From: Phytophthora colocasiae
Lineage: Eukaryota; Oomycota; Peronosporomycetes; Peronosporales; Peronosporaceae
Assembly: GCA_018806915.1 (NCBI GenBank)
Contig: JAGKQI010000090.1
Coordinates: 2,852,001 to 2,916,000 of the forward strand
Direction of reading: 5' to 3'
DNA length: 64,000 nucleotides
Positions 1-10,890 of this stretch are shown here, piece after piece (within the stretch, counting starts at the first letter, position 1; every line of letters starts with the position of its first letter). A program made the position numbers and the translations under genes. Below the pieces are notes generated by a model. It saw only the letters and a program-made list of their open reading frames with translations. It searched no databases and had not been told where the DNA came from.

Positions 1-644
1 TGAGCCAATAGAAAACAGTAATGCCAGACGTCGTGTTTTTCCGTCGTGTAAGCTGCCCGTTCTTAACTATTGAAAGCACTAACATTTCCCGGCGGGTTTT
101 TCCGTCGTTATTTGTAGTTGCGCCGGGAACGGGCTTCTTTTCGCGTGCAAATCCTGGGACTTCGAGTGCACTGCACTTTTCATGCACTTGCGGTGGCTTT
201 CCGAGTGCACTTTGCAAGAATCGGATGCTTGACCGCGTGCAGGTACATGTAGCATTTCCAACCAGGTCTTTGATGTTGCTCAGTGCGTGTTACTACTGTA
301 TCACATTACGTTCGTTGCTGTCCGAGCTATCCAAGCAGCAAAATACGAAGCGTGGCTACTAACAGTACATTACTTTGACTACCTTGCAATTGTCATTGTC
401 TCTTTAGTCTAGTACGAGCAGCATAACTAGAGGTAACGGGAGCGACGTCTCATGATCCCACGCATGCCAACAAACGGGTTGGTAGCGGGGGGGCCTTCCC
501 CGTTAGTGAAATAAGAAAAATGTGTGTGTGTGTGTGTTGCATGGTCGTGTGCTGTCCAACATGCACTCGACGACCAGCCGAAACGTGTCGACGCGGGGTG
601 CACGTGGGAACCAGCCGTTGAGCACGCGAAAAGAATCCCCACCC
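1..644. other. Left flank, no gene recognised
   Basis: I see no supported gene here. A short TG dinucleotide run lies near 519-536. The sequence shared with the right side of the window begins at 645 (matching 56597), so this stretch is the single-copy side of that breakpoint. Confidence 0.5.
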
Positions 645-2099
645 GTTGCGCCGCTTCTTGTTTTTGCTTTTATTCTTCTTCTTCTGTGATCGCTGTTGCT
701 CATTTTTCCGCTTCTGGCCTTGCTGTGATTGCTCAGGCTGAGCCACACTTGACGATTTACAGTTCTCTTCCTTTACGTTATCCTTCACTACACGTTTTTC
801 CTCCTTTATCTTCTGTGCAGCTTCCTATTCTCGTTTCACTTTCCTCGCCACTTTCTCCTGCCCTCTTTCCTGTCCTTCCTTCTTCCGTCTCTCCTTCCTA
901 GCAGCTTTGGCCGCCTCCTTCCATTGCAAAAATGTATTGGTTCTTTTCGTAGCCAACGCTTCATCCAACCACTCCTCCTTTGAATGCCATTCCTGTACCA
1001 AAACCTTCTGCAGCAACGTTGAACTCTGAACAAATAGCCAGCAACGTACGAGTTAGCTCTTGCTCTCCAACTGTTCAAAACTTTTTTTCTCCTACTCTGC
1101 ACTGTTTTACGTCCCAAACGTCGATGAACTTGTCCCCACATGTAATTTTCCGAGATCGCCGATATCGTCTCGAAAGTGACGATCAAGGACACTGGCAAGT
1201 TCCTGAATGCAGACCCCACGATTCCTCACGATTCCTCACGATTCCCAGCATTGAGTTGCCGTGGTAAGGACGAGTGAAAAGGAGACGATGCAGAGTGATG
1301 TATCAAAAACGATTTTCTTAATGCTGTTCTCTTTACTAAATATTTAAAATATGCTGCTTGATATGTCTCTTTTGTGAAGATGAAAGCAAGCAAGTACTAC
1401 TACAAGTAGTAGTTTCAACGATCTATGTATTAGAGGATGTTATCTCTGTCTGCACTACCACATCTGACATACTTACAACTCGTCCTTGGCCTCCGGCACC
1501 TCAGCGAACTCGTCCACTTCCTCCTCGGAAACAGTTTCCTTCGTAGACTCAGTCGGGATCGCATCCAGATCGTCCACCACCTCAGCGCGAGGCACCACGT
1601 TGGCATTGTACACTCCCGTGTACGATGGCAGCGTGAGCTTGGTCGGGTAAGCGCCTCCGAAGTGAATGGTAAGCTTGGTAGCCTCCTTCTCGCCGGCTGA
1701 TCCGAAATCGGGCGAGCTAGCAACGCCAACGGAAATGCGGATTTGGTGGTCGCGCTTGACTACGTACGACGTCGGCTGGAAGCGGAAAACAGCCTCGTAC
1801 ACCTGTCCAGGTACGATCTCGCGCGAGTCGGTGCGCTTGAACGAGTGCACGCTCGAGTCCGGGCGGATGGTCTTGTGCACCGGGTTCAATAGTGCCTCCG
1901 TGACGTACGTGACTCCCGGACGCTTGTTTTCGTTCGGGAATGGGGCCGTGTAGTCGACGTCTTCAAGGTATGCGACGACTGGTCAGCCAACGGCGCGCGG
2001 TCGTGGTAGTATCTTGGACGTAGCCCGAAGAGGTATCCCAGCGCGTAACAGCGTAAAGCGTGGGCTTCACAGTGACGTTGTGCGAGACTTCGTTGACTT
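645..2099. repeat. Segmental copy of 56597-58148 (CocE 3' end plus downstream flank)
   Basis: The sequence from the gttgcgccgcttcttg string onward matches 56597-58148 almost base for base. The match stops after cgttgactt at 2099; at the intact gene the same string is followed by coding sequence (58148/58149). There is one extra 10-base cacgattcct unit near 1220 and a deletion of about 97 bases near 1975. Units 2 and 3 share the right breakpoint but start further in, so this copy keeps the longest downstream flank. Confidence 0.9.
1473..2099 (-). pseudogene. Truncated CocE/PepX-like gene, copy 1 (3' end only)
   Basis: The minus strand encodes the C-terminal jelly-roll part of the CocE-like protein that is complete at 57415-59634, including its acidic end and the stop at 1473. 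Only the region equivalent to residues about 496-739 is present, and the first 495 residues, including the whole hydrolase core, are missing. A deletion of about 97 bases near 1975 also breaks the frame. No start codon or promoter belongs to this fragment. It is a captured piece rather than a functional gene; copies 2 and 3 end at exactly the same base of the parent gene. Confidence 0.9.
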
Positions 2100-2538
2100 A
2101 AACCACCACAAGCAGCAAAATGTCAGCTCAAAGTCCTCCACTTCACAATAATCTCACTTACGATGGCGAAGACTTCATAGTGTCCAGCATTTGCGCGGAT
2201 CCTTTCTGTATCATTTGAAGGTAAATGATGACGTAGGAATCCTTTAAAACGTACCTTCTGTTGGTCGTACAATTTTCTTTTCAGCGACTTCAATTCACTT
2301 ACCAACTCAAAACGGCACAATGTCCACCAACCGGCTTGACAAAAACCCCAGTACGAGTCTCAGCCCCCGCTTTCAGGGAAATATTTGCTATCTTACGAAA
2401 GACTAACATTTTTTGTCATTTTTTTAGAACATCCAAACGGGGCCTATCCCTATACCAACTAACTAAACTGTACTCCGACAAGTACAACGGATAAAGATGC
2501 GTATCGTAACGAAGCACAAGACTTGTCGACTTGCACTT
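2100..2538. other. Non-coding stretch between CocE fragment and CRN1
   Basis: No gene recognised. The sequence starts abruptly at the CocE breakpoint with aaaccaccacaagc and recurs at 15270-15777 and 30675-31079 with small indels. It probably contains the 3' untranslated region of the CRN gene, which ends at 2539 on the minus strand. Confidence 0.5.
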
Positions 2539-4707
2539 CTAGCCAACTTGCGATCCTTCGACCCGATAGTGATCGGTAATCTTGTAATCCACTCCCATGA
2601 CCATGACTTCTGCACTACAGTCTTTGAATGTTTGGTCAGGACAACTCCGAGTTGATCGCGATGGCGACGAAGCCACTTCCACAACGCTCTTCTTAAAGTC
2701 TTCGTTGCCCACGGGTAACCTGAACGTTTCCACCCTAGCCTGCGGGACGACAAAACATAATTCAACCGTAGCAACTTTCTCCAGATCGCCAGCGACGAGG
2801 CTGTTCAAGAGCTCGACGAAGTGTTTTGGATCGAACTTATGGGACTCAGAACGCGTCACTTGAACAAACCGGACAAGTTGTGCTGCTTTGTCGATAAAAA
2901 CAGCATCGTATCCGCCTTGGTTCCACTTCTTTGGAGCCATCCACACCGGACCATCCAATGAAACAGCAATCGGATACTTGGCTGGATTAAAAATGACGAT
3001 GGATGATTTATCCCAGCTGTGGTGTTCTACTGTATCTCCCCCCACACGCCGGATCCACGCCAGGCCATTATGGCTTAGATGGGCAAAAAACCAAGCTTCA
3101 AGGATAAAACCATCCATGGATGGATTAACATTGCAAGCCCTCGCGAAATTCTCGACTAGTTTCGGACCCATGACCATTGCAAAATGACGCACGACGTACT
3201 CGCTCACCAATCGAACATCGTAACCACTGGGACCGTCATACCATGCAAGTAAACGGTTGACAGCACCAGATGACGAATCGCCAACAAAGCCTTGAAGGTA
3301 AAGCTCAATGTTTGGAGTTGCCTTGATTGCTTTGTCAAGTGCTTCACTTGCCATCTCTGTCGAAGCTTCAAACATGAGTCTAGCGCTTCCACCGACAATA
3401 AAGTACTTATCTTGCAACAACTTGGTTCGCTCCGTCGTTTTTTTTTCTGGATCGGACTGTGTAGGAGACTGTGTAGGAAACATGTCCACTACATTACGAA
3501 AGAAATCGTCGTTGAGGACTGCCTTCTTGTAATCATCAAAGCACCATGACGTCAGCTCAAACAGCTCCTGTTCACGTACCACCTCCAGATTGTGTAATTC
3601 TCCAGCCGACATCTCCACATCCTCCATTTCACAGTCCCGTGACTCCTCATCCACTTTCGCCGGAATCGGATCGTAGAGTTCTGGACGATATTCTTTTCCG
3701 ACAGAAACCATGGAGCAAACACACACCAATCGATGCTTGATTTTGTCTTGTTGATGCCAAGTTAGGCACTCGTGACGTGCTGCCTTTGCAACTCTAGAGT
3801 GGATGTACCCATCCAGGAATACAATCGTTTGCTTTGTCTGCGACGTCGTATTCAAGATGGCTGCCAGATCACGCTCTAGCGTCTTCTGCTTCACAACGCA
3901 AACCGCTTTCTGATTGCCCTGAAGCCAAACACAATTAAAATATTCATGAATTCGCGAGTAATGAATCCAAATCACGTCCCAGCGCGATCGATCAAGTGAG
4001 CAAGCGAAGGCGAACGCTGCGCACGACTTTCCCGTTCCAGGTGGACCAACAACCCAAAGAAGCGCATACGTTTGGATTGAGCACCTGTTGATCTCATTCC
4101 ATTGCTTCACCAGAGGTGGCCGACGATAGAGGATCAGCGCCTGATCAGGGCGACCAATTCCGGTACCACTGACGCAAGATGATGGCAATTCAATGAGTTG
4201 ATCGTCATCTCTAACGACGAGTTGAGAGCACGGTTCAGGATCGCTCCAGTTGACTTGCGGTATATCGAGAGTAATAGCCGCTCGACGCTGCAAAGGGGGC
4301 TTCACTAGAAGGTGCAAGTAACCTGATGGGAGGTCTTTACCGAGAGCGTCTGCGATTGTTTCCAGTCCCGTAAATGACGTCCTGTCGTCTCCAATGATGT
4401 CCTTGATCTCGGCAGGAGCATCGCCACTTAGCATAGCCTGCAGGGTTTCTTTAAAAGCAGGATCAGCAGACAGCCACGTGCCATCCGCCTTCTTGGCCAG
4501 GAAGAGCAGCAGCTCGCCTTCACCAACGTCCTTCAGTTCTGATTTGTACTTTGCCATTACTGGCTCGCTCAAGGTCCCCACCAATGCATTCAACTTGGTG
4601 GTTAAGCTGACCGGCCGTCCGCGTACGCCAACGACGATACAGTTTACCACCACAATGCGGTTCTCTTGAGCTGCCATCGCGTCTTCTTCCATCTTCGCGT
4701 CTTCCAT
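2539..4707 (-). CDS. Crinkler-type effector CRN1 (LFLAK header, P-loop NTPase, REase-like C-terminus)
   Basis: A 722-residue intact, intronless frame. Residues about 18-138 form the CRN header: it has the LFLAK motif at 68-72 and ends in HLLVKPP (132-138), at the position of the HVLVxxP motif where CRN modules recombine. A P-loop NTPase follows, with Walker A GPPGTGKS at 221-228 and a Walker B-like IVFLDG at 295-300. The C-terminus resembles the restriction-endonuclease-fold domain of Crinkler-RHS proteins, with an Asp near 601 and a QVT strand near 616-618. No classical signal peptide is visible, as in many CRNs. Family knowledge says CRNs enter host cells and often the nucleus; the target of this one is unknown. 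It is the only CRN in the window with the whole frame open. Met-6 is an alternative start. Confidence 0.85.
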   Translation of the reverse strand: MEDAKMEEDAMAAQENRIVVVNCIVVGVRGRPVSLTTKLNALVGTLSEPVMAKYKSELKDVGEGELLLFLAKKADGTWLSADPAFKETLQAMLSGDAPAEIKDIIGDDRTSFTGLETIADALGKDLPSGYLHLLVKPPLQRRAAITLDIPQVNWSDPEPCSQLVVRDDDQLIELPSSCVSGTGIGRPDQALILYRRPPLVKQWNEINRCSIQTYALLWVVGPPGTGKSCAAFAFACSLDRSRWDVIWIHYSRIHEYFNCVWLQGNQKAVCVVKQKTLERDLAAILNTTSQTKQTIVFLDGYIHSRVAKAARHECLTWHQQDKIKHRLVCVCSMVSVGKEYRPELYDPIPAKVDEESRDCEMEDVEMSAGELHNLEVVREQELFELTSWCFDDYKKAVLNDDFFRNVVDMFPTQSPTQSDPEKKTTERTKLLQDKYFIVGGSARLMFEASTEMASEALDKAIKATPNIELYLQGFVGDSSSGAVNRLLAWYDGPSGYDVRLVSEYVVRHFAMVMGPKLVENFARACNVNPSMDGFILEAWFFAHLSHNGLAWIRRVGGDTVEHHSWDKSSIVIFNPAKYPIAVSLDGPVWMAPKKWNQGGYDAVFIDKAAQLVRFVQVTRSESHKFDPKHFVELLNSLVAGDLEKVATVELCFVVPQARVETFRLPVGNEDFKKSVVEVASSPSRSTRSCPDQTFKDCSAEVMVMGVDYKITDHYRVEGSQVG

Positions 4708-4725
4708 CTCTTCTCAGCTCTCTCG

Positions 4726-4741
4726 AAACTTGTAGAATGGT
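4726..4741 (-). promoter_or_regulatory. Oomycete Inr-like element of CRN1
   Basis: On the minus strand this reads ACCATTCTACAAGTTT, close to the oomycete initiator consensus GCTCATTYBNCAWTTT, 19 bases upstream of the CRN1 ATG. The same string precedes CRN2 (17954-17969), and a variant lies at 56283-56297 for the displaced CRN3 promoter. A start site here is inferred. Confidence 0.55.
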
Positions 4742-6316
4742 ACTGTTTACTAAAACCAAGAGCGTATTTCCCTGCTAATACCGATAATCACGAACGTTCT
4801 TTCCAGAAATTACAATAGTAGCACTGTCCACAAAATTATTCGGACTTAATCGGATTTTCTCCTGCATACAGTCATTCGACAAAATTGACTACGTACTAGT
4901 GTAGCCATTGCAATGTTTATCTTGATTTTTGTATTGTGCTCAAGTGGTCTTATTAATGGGCGCGTCTTAAACTGCGAAATCGCGTTTGTTAAAACTAGCC
5001 TCAAACGCGCTTTTACGTCACAAACAACATATCTAAATAGCATCACTCAACTCGCAAAAAAATTGAGGGAGCAATGCCAAAAAACGTGGGTGGTCATATT
5101 ATCCTGGCGCGCACTGTAATACTACATGTTAAGGACAGTGTAATCGTGATTTTTGTATTGCCTGTGATAAGTACGAGTGAAAAGTCTGTACTGCGGGAAG
5201 GCAACCTGATCGGTCAAGATTGCTTGCACATCGTGCGCAGCGCTCTGTACCAGGGAAGTTGTCATATACACCTTCTCCAGTCTCGCAGGTGCGACTGGTT
5301 TGGGCCTTTTTATTTGAAGTTGACACAGAGCAAACATATTTGCCTAGCTATGCCACGCTGCAGTTCCAGAAGGATTGAACATCATGTAGCAAGCAAGCTT
5401 TCCTTTGCGATTGTAATCATCAGTGTTCCTATTTGTCTTATTCGCTACCAGCATCCTAACGCTTCTTACGATTCCTCCTCGCCCACCTTCTCCTCTTCCG
5501 CTTCCTTCTGCTCGTCTTCTTTCGCTTCTTCTTCTCCCTCTTGCTCGTCCTCTTTCTCTGCTTCATCCCCCTCATGCTGCTCCTCCTTCTCTTCTTCCTT
5601 CCCCCTCCCCCCATCCTCAGCATCTGGAGAAGGACGGCGGTGGCGTTTCTCTCCAAGTCCTATCGATCTGTGTCTTGGCCTTGCACATTTCTGGCTTTTC
5701 TTGGTACGATATTCCCCTACCCTCGTGCATTTCACGGTTTTTAACATGTTCTACTATAATACAACATGTTAAAAATAAGCCAATTCTGGTGCGTACCACT
5801 AATTTAGTCATATACAACGGTTGAGAGCCGGGGGGGGGGGGGTAATCGAATGATCTCCAACCTAATCGAATTGCCTCCGCGTCTGGGACAGAGCGAGGCT
5901 TCATCAACTTCTGTTGGATTTTAGACACCAGTTGTAGTCATCAGCGTCCTCTACTCACCAAGCTTCCCTAAGTGCTAGAGTCTTCGAGGTCAAGTAATCT
6001 GCTGCCTGGTTGAACTCGCGTTTCTTCAGAGTCTGAAATTTGGTTTTCAGAGATTCAAACTCTGCCGACCTTCGTTGCAGCTTGGTTTGGTTACAGTTAA
6101 TCAGTCCCTAAGCCTTTTGAATGGCGATACGTGAATCTCCAACAACAACGAGCTACAATTCCATGTTCCAGCACCATTTTCAGGCCGTAATTCAGACCAC
6201 AATCCTCCGAATCGTTCACAGTGAAATCCTTCAATGGGAATCCCCGGGTTTCCAGGATGCTCCACCCAGGATGTTTCCAGAGTAACTTTTCAGACGAGTA
6301 GACGTCTTCGCTGCGC
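4742..6316. other. Non-coding region with low-complexity tracts
   Basis: No convincing gene. A CT-rich tract at about 5465-5620 reads as poly-Glu/Lys on the minus strand and has open frames only because of its composition. A run of 12 G lies at 5830-5841. Repeated cctaatcg-type motifs flank the G run. Copied at 20300-21720 in unit 2. Confidence 0.5.
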
Positions 6317-6343
6317 CATAGAGCATAGCTCCACCTGGAAGGA

Positions 6344-7015
6344 ATGAGCCTGGTCTCGTACCGAGATCATGCAACGACCCCACAGCTTCAGAATTTGGTC
6401 CGGCGAGGAGATCGAACGAAATTGACTGCTTTTTTCAACCTGTGCATGCAAGACCCAGAAGGGGCCGCTGATTTGTTGTACACGGATGTGACGGTGAAGT
6501 ACAGGTGGGATGATCGTTTGAAGTATTGGGTATTGTACAGACGATACATTGCTTCGCTGAGTAGATTGGTGCACGTCTCGCCACAAGACCCAGAGCGGTT
6601 TTACCTTAGACTTCTACTGTATCATCGGCGATCACCCCAATCATTCGAAGATATTCCCACAGTGAATGTAGCGGTTTATGGTACCTTTCACGACGCAGCA
6701 CTGGCTGCTGGATACTTGGAGAATGATCAAGAGTGGGAAGTATGCTTAGCGGAGGCAGTTTCGTATAAGATGCCATCCGGTTTGCGCCAACTTTTGGGAA
6801 TCATTTTGGTTTACTCGCTACCTGATTATGCCGCTGCTCTGTGCGATCGGTTCAAGAAGGATTTGTCAGAAGCCTTTTTCAGATCCATCCAGGAAAGAGA
6901 CGCGTTGTCGAGGGTGCCTTCACGGAAGGCGATCAAGATAGCCGTGGACCCGGAAGCTATCGACGGAGACAGGAACATACACACCAAGAACATTGTCTAT
7001 CGGGAGATCTTCTAA
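6344..7015 (+). pseudogene. Internally deleted Helitron Rep/helicase protein, copy 1
   Basis: The 223-residue frame matches the linker region of Helitron replication-helicase proteins, between the Rep and Pif1-type helicase domains (residues like TKLTAFFNLC, ERFYLRLLL, TFHDAALAAGYLENDQEWE). It then jumps at about residue 190 into the extreme C-terminal tail (LSRVPSRKAIKI). The P-loop helicase domain is absent. The missing part is of the kind found at 54263-56043. Upstream Rep motifs are not recognisable, so the copy is also 5'-truncated. A Helitron-type 3' end lies downstream at 7160-7190. Confidence 0.75.
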
Positions 7016-7159
7016 GTGCATCATTTCATATTTTTATGAATCAAAACTCTTACTGATTCTCTTTGTGGTTTTCATGCGTAAATCCTTAAACCATATAATA
7101 TTTTCAACTTTACTGGTCTTTATTAACCGTACCAAACTACTGGGGTCAACCAAGTCCAA

Positions 7160-7190
7160 GCGTCCGCGTAGCAGGCGCCCAGAGCGCTAG
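7160..7190 (+). mobile_element. Helitron 3' terminus, copy 1
   Basis: An imperfect 8-base stem with a GTA loop (7160-7178) is followed 8 bases later by CTAG (7187-7190), and the next base is T. This is the classic Helitron end (hairpin, then CTRR, inserted before T). The stem is perfect in the copy at 56177-56207. Confidence 0.7.
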
Positions 7191-9467
7191 TCCAGGTATC
7201 CTTAAAATCGCAAAGTGTCTGTCTGTCCGTGGTCCGCACACCCGACCACAATATTATCATTGGACAAAATTAAGCTAAGTACGATAAAAATGCTTGGATA
7301 AGTACGAAAAATAGCAGCGAGCTCGCGAAGCGAGTGAGCTGCCCCGCTATTACAGACCGGTGATTGGCTAAAATACATCCTAACGAGCGAAGCGAAGGTA
7401 GCATGTGGCGAAGTGGGTGAACACTTTTGACCGCCCAGGGGGTTGCGTATAGTGTGCCGTCCAGCAAAGGGCAACCAAACACTAAAAACTCCAAAAGAGA
7501 GTTAGTAGTAAGGTGTCCAGCTGGATTGAGTTAGCACCACCTTCCGGTGTCCAAATGGGTATCCGGAAAGTGTCTTGGCGTGTGACCTTGTGACTACCCT
7601 CGTAGGTGTCGTTTGTCTTCGAACGCGAGGAGTCTGCACCGAAAGTGTTATCTCCAAAAGATTGTAGAACTAGATCCGGAGGGAGAGTGCTAACCAAATA
7701 AACACTTCCCAAACGGTGGTTAATTAGTCCGAAAGTGGGTAAGCACTTATGGGCAAAGTACTTCCCCTCCAACAGTTAACCAAATACACAAGAGAATTAA
7801 ACCAAAATATACAACCGCTTCTTATTCTTTTCGGCCCTCGAGCGGTGGGCACTCCAAATGCCAGTACGACAAGAGCGAAATCCGGAACACTGGCACAGTT
7901 CCGGGGCTCTATAAACAGCGCACCACTTCCGATAGATTCACTAGGAACCTTCGGAAGAATAATAGAATCCAATATATATATATGTTCAAATACTATGTAG
8001 TATTTCAACACACACACAACCAATACAGTCCAAACACACAAGCAGTCAAATCAATCAATTTTAGGGTGACTACCACTAACCTCCCAAAATGCAGCTATAA
8101 TTTGAAATAATACCCGAAAGTATCAACTGGAATATGAAATGGAAGGGGTCACGCCCGGGATACGCCGCCGGGATACGCCGCCCGGATCACCTTTCCAACT
8201 TAGTCTTACCCTGGCGGAGATTCACGCGGCGGTGACGCTTGTCGACGCGGTCTGACGCTTGTTCGGCTACACGTGAAGCCCTCTTCTCGAGGCTAGTCCA
8301 CGGCTTCTCACAGTGTGTCTTGGGAACACCTTCCAAGACTTTGCAGGGTGGCAAATTGAACTCTCTTTAATGTATAATAGCTAGCACTAGCTAAACATGC
8401 AAAAATATACTTGGTTTCACTATGTAGTAGGGGCGCCTCATCAGGAAGAGGCTTGCATTTCAGTAGAATACCATAGAACACGGAAGAATTCCAGCTGGCT
8501 CTGGACACATCATCGTCGGTCGTCTTGGTCGGTCGGAAATATATGGCCTTGAGTATGCCCGAGACTCAACCTGGGTACTGGGTACAAATACAGCCAGTCC
8601 TCGATAGTCCAACGTTAACCTCCACTTCGAACCTTCGACTGCTAGCTTGGGTCTCGCATATAATCCAGAAATATAACCCCTTGGCCATGGCGTTAACGAA
8701 AAGTCACTTGATTTTCACATGCGAGCCATCAGGAGTGTATCATCCGGAGTATGCCAGGATCTTTTGAAGTCGTTTCCATCTTTTGGAGTTGGCAACCCCT
8801 TCCCAGGCTTGCCATCGTCCCTTGGCACCCACAACTGTGCCTTAACCCTGAAATCATCTGGACCAATAATATCTTCAATGCCGCTCTGGTTCTGGGAACC
8901 GGCAGTCCATAAAAAAAAATTGTAGAGTCGCAGCTTCACAAGCACCTCGGCCAGGTGTGACGCCGATGGTGAGTAGTGGGGCTCACTGTCCAGTTTGCCC
9001 CACGGTTTCGACCAAACACATACAAACTGCCCACAAATGCGGGCGGCACCCGGCTTGTTGCTGGTGTTACATCGGTTCTGTGACACGAAACCGGTTCAGG
9101 TTTCAGAACTTTACGCACTACTGGATAATGATATCTACAATCACTCCCCTCGTCTAAAGTGATTTAATCATACAATGTAAGGGATGCTGTTTATGTTTCA
9201 GGACTTTGCGAACAACTGGATTTAGATAATGCTTCCTCGTTTAAAGTAACAATTCTGGCAATGTCAGAGAATTCATATTAGAGGTTTTTAGCAGAACCGT
9301 TTCTGTTCAGACTTGTCAATCATCTGTCAGCACAACCGACAAGTTTCCGTAACTAACTTTAGCAGAATCGTCCTGCTTCTTCGTGGCCTGATGTCGACGG
9401 TGCTTAAAATTAGCTGGGTTCTACCAACGTTTTACTCACATTCAGTAATTAACTGCAGGCGACCAAG
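7191..9467. other. Region without a recognised gene
   Basis: No recognised family. It holds an AT dinucleotide run at 7971-7981, a short repeat of gggatacgccgcc at 8157-8183, and a minus-strand open frame at 8715-9086 listed separately. Nearly identical sequence is at 22596-24869 in unit 2, so conservation between the copies reflects recent duplication rather than selection. Confidence 0.5.
8715..9086 (-). CDS. Hypothetical open frame, 123 residues
   Basis: A minus-strand frame of 123 residues with mixed composition and no low complexity (WGKLDSEPHYSPSASHL near residues 30-46). I do not recognise the family. It is identical in unit 2 (24117-24488). It lies alone between Helitron and Myb-like remnants and may be a transposon protein fragment or chance. 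No Inr motif is evident upstream. Confidence 0.25.
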   Translation of the reverse strand: MSQNRCNTSNKPGAARICGQFVCVWSKPWGKLDSEPHYSPSASHLAEVLVKLRLYNFFLWTAGSQNQSGIEDIIGPDDFRVKAQLWVPRDDGKPGKGLPTPKDGNDFKRSWHTPDDTLLMARM

Positions 9468-10103
9468 ATGGTATTTCGGTTTACGGAGGAGCATGATAAA
9501 GAGCTCATGAGGGAAGTGATTGTCCAGAAGCCATTTGAAGCTAAGTAGGATGCCGCTCGGATGTGGACACATGTAGCAGAGCGTGTATCTACAACTATCC
9601 AAACGAAAGTTGTGAAGAAGCAAGTTCGTGACCGTGTGCGGCTCCTGAAAAAACACTGGCGTGTAGGTGAGCTTCATTCCGCCCTGGGGAGCCGTGATGC
9701 TGTCAACGAACAGAGCCATTACGAGACGTTGGCAGGTTTGGTGGGTCAATATGTGTTGCTAGAAGACGTTTTTAAAGACGACAAAAAGGAACGAGCAAAG
9801 AAAAAGAAGGTGGACGAGGCTAGCGCTACCCGTTGTGCATCTGAAATAGTAGAAGAAGCCATCGATATAGACGATGTTGCGTCATCCTCGTCGACACCCA
9901 GCAAACCGCGTAGAACGAAGCGTAAGAACGCTTTCCAACAAGAAGTCGAGCGGCAAGAAAAACGTTTATGCGCCGATTTGTGGTGCTTCTCAAATCGGAA
10001 CTTTTTAACGCATTGGCAGTTCGACAGCGCATTAAAGTTGATAGACATCCTACGCGATTCTTCCGGAGATTCTTCAGCTGACAAAAGGCGTAGATTGCTG
10101 TGA
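9468..10103 (+). pseudogene. Myb/SANT-like DNA-binding protein with in-frame stop, copy 1
   Basis: An ATG at 9468 opens a frame that reads like a Myb/SANT-like domain (FRFTEEHDKELMREVIVQKPF, then WTHVAERVS and VRDRVRLLKKHW) but is cut by TAG at 9546-9548 after 26 residues. The frame then continues open to 10103. The rest has a Lys-rich stretch, an acidic Ser-rich linker and a C-terminal helix. Such proteins are common in oomycete and fungal repeats and as accessory DNA-binding proteins of transposons. The same stop is in copy 2, so it predates the duplication. Translation from the next ATG (9561) would lack half of the DNA-binding domain. Confidence 0.6.
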
Positions 10104-10638
10104 TGACAGTCGTGCTTCCTTCAGATTGCGCTTGATGCCACAGGTGCAGCAGATACGCTCGCTTTTGATGTCCACGCAAGCCTGACGCACGACCTGGAGC
10201 ATGTCGCTCTCGTAGCCTTCCTCTATTGCCAACATGACGGGCGGTGTACTCTTGTTATCGAGCTGTTAGGAAAGTGAGGTTAGCAAAGTTCTTCAGCACC
10301 CGAATGTCTCTCCCGAAGGTTTTCTATTTCACCTAAAGTTTAGCGCGCCAGGAGAACGCCCCAGTTAGCTCACGGTACCATGATGAGCAAGAACAGCATT
10401 TTGTTGTTCAAATAGCGTGTTTGAAGCTACCTACCTGTTCACCTTGTCAGTTCCACGATGAGATTAGGCGTAAAACCCGTATGGTCAACAGACTTTTCGT
10501 GAATACACAGTTCTGCTAAAAACCTCTATTACGTTAACTCGCGCGGTCTTTTTGGTGGACGGACTGCATTGATTATGTGACATCGTCCGCTCAAGCACTG
10601 CATATCTAGAGTACCCCTAGACCCCCTTAGAGACCACA
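10104..10638. other. Spacer before piggyBac element
   Basis: No supported gene. Bases 10578-10638 are the genomic flank of the piggyBac insertion and are also found inside the piggyBac transposase at 12792-12853. Confidence 0.45.
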
Positions 10639-10890
10639 TTAACCGCTCAGTTCCCGATGTCGTATTATTCACCATACCAAAACAAATATGTCGTATTATA
10701 CGACGTTGAAGGAGGAACAACAGCAATTGGCTCGGGTTGCGATTTGCAATACTTTAATCAAGACAAATACAAGAAATAAGTTGCAAGAGGTAAATGAGAT
10801 TTTTCAGAGACAATACATACATACGGAGCAGGATAGAAGTTAGGATGGGGTGGCTTCGGATTCGGACAGGGTCATTTACGAACTTGACGG

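Noticed and set aside
4785..4860. Homology between 4785-4860 and about 54140-54215 as part of unit 3
   Set aside because: It is short, includes a repeated cggacttaatcgg motif, and lies inside the 6.0 kb MULE, so it may be a small dispersed repeat rather than unit 3 sequence.
5074..5824. Ser/Pro-rich plus-strand frames and Glu-rich minus-strand frames
   Set aside because: They follow a CT-rich low-complexity tract and have no domain, promoter or codon signal; the same artefact recurs at 20475-21225.
7482..7790. Possible solo LTR starting TGTTGGAG on the minus strand
   Set aside because: No matching second end, no target duplication and no internal sequence could be found.
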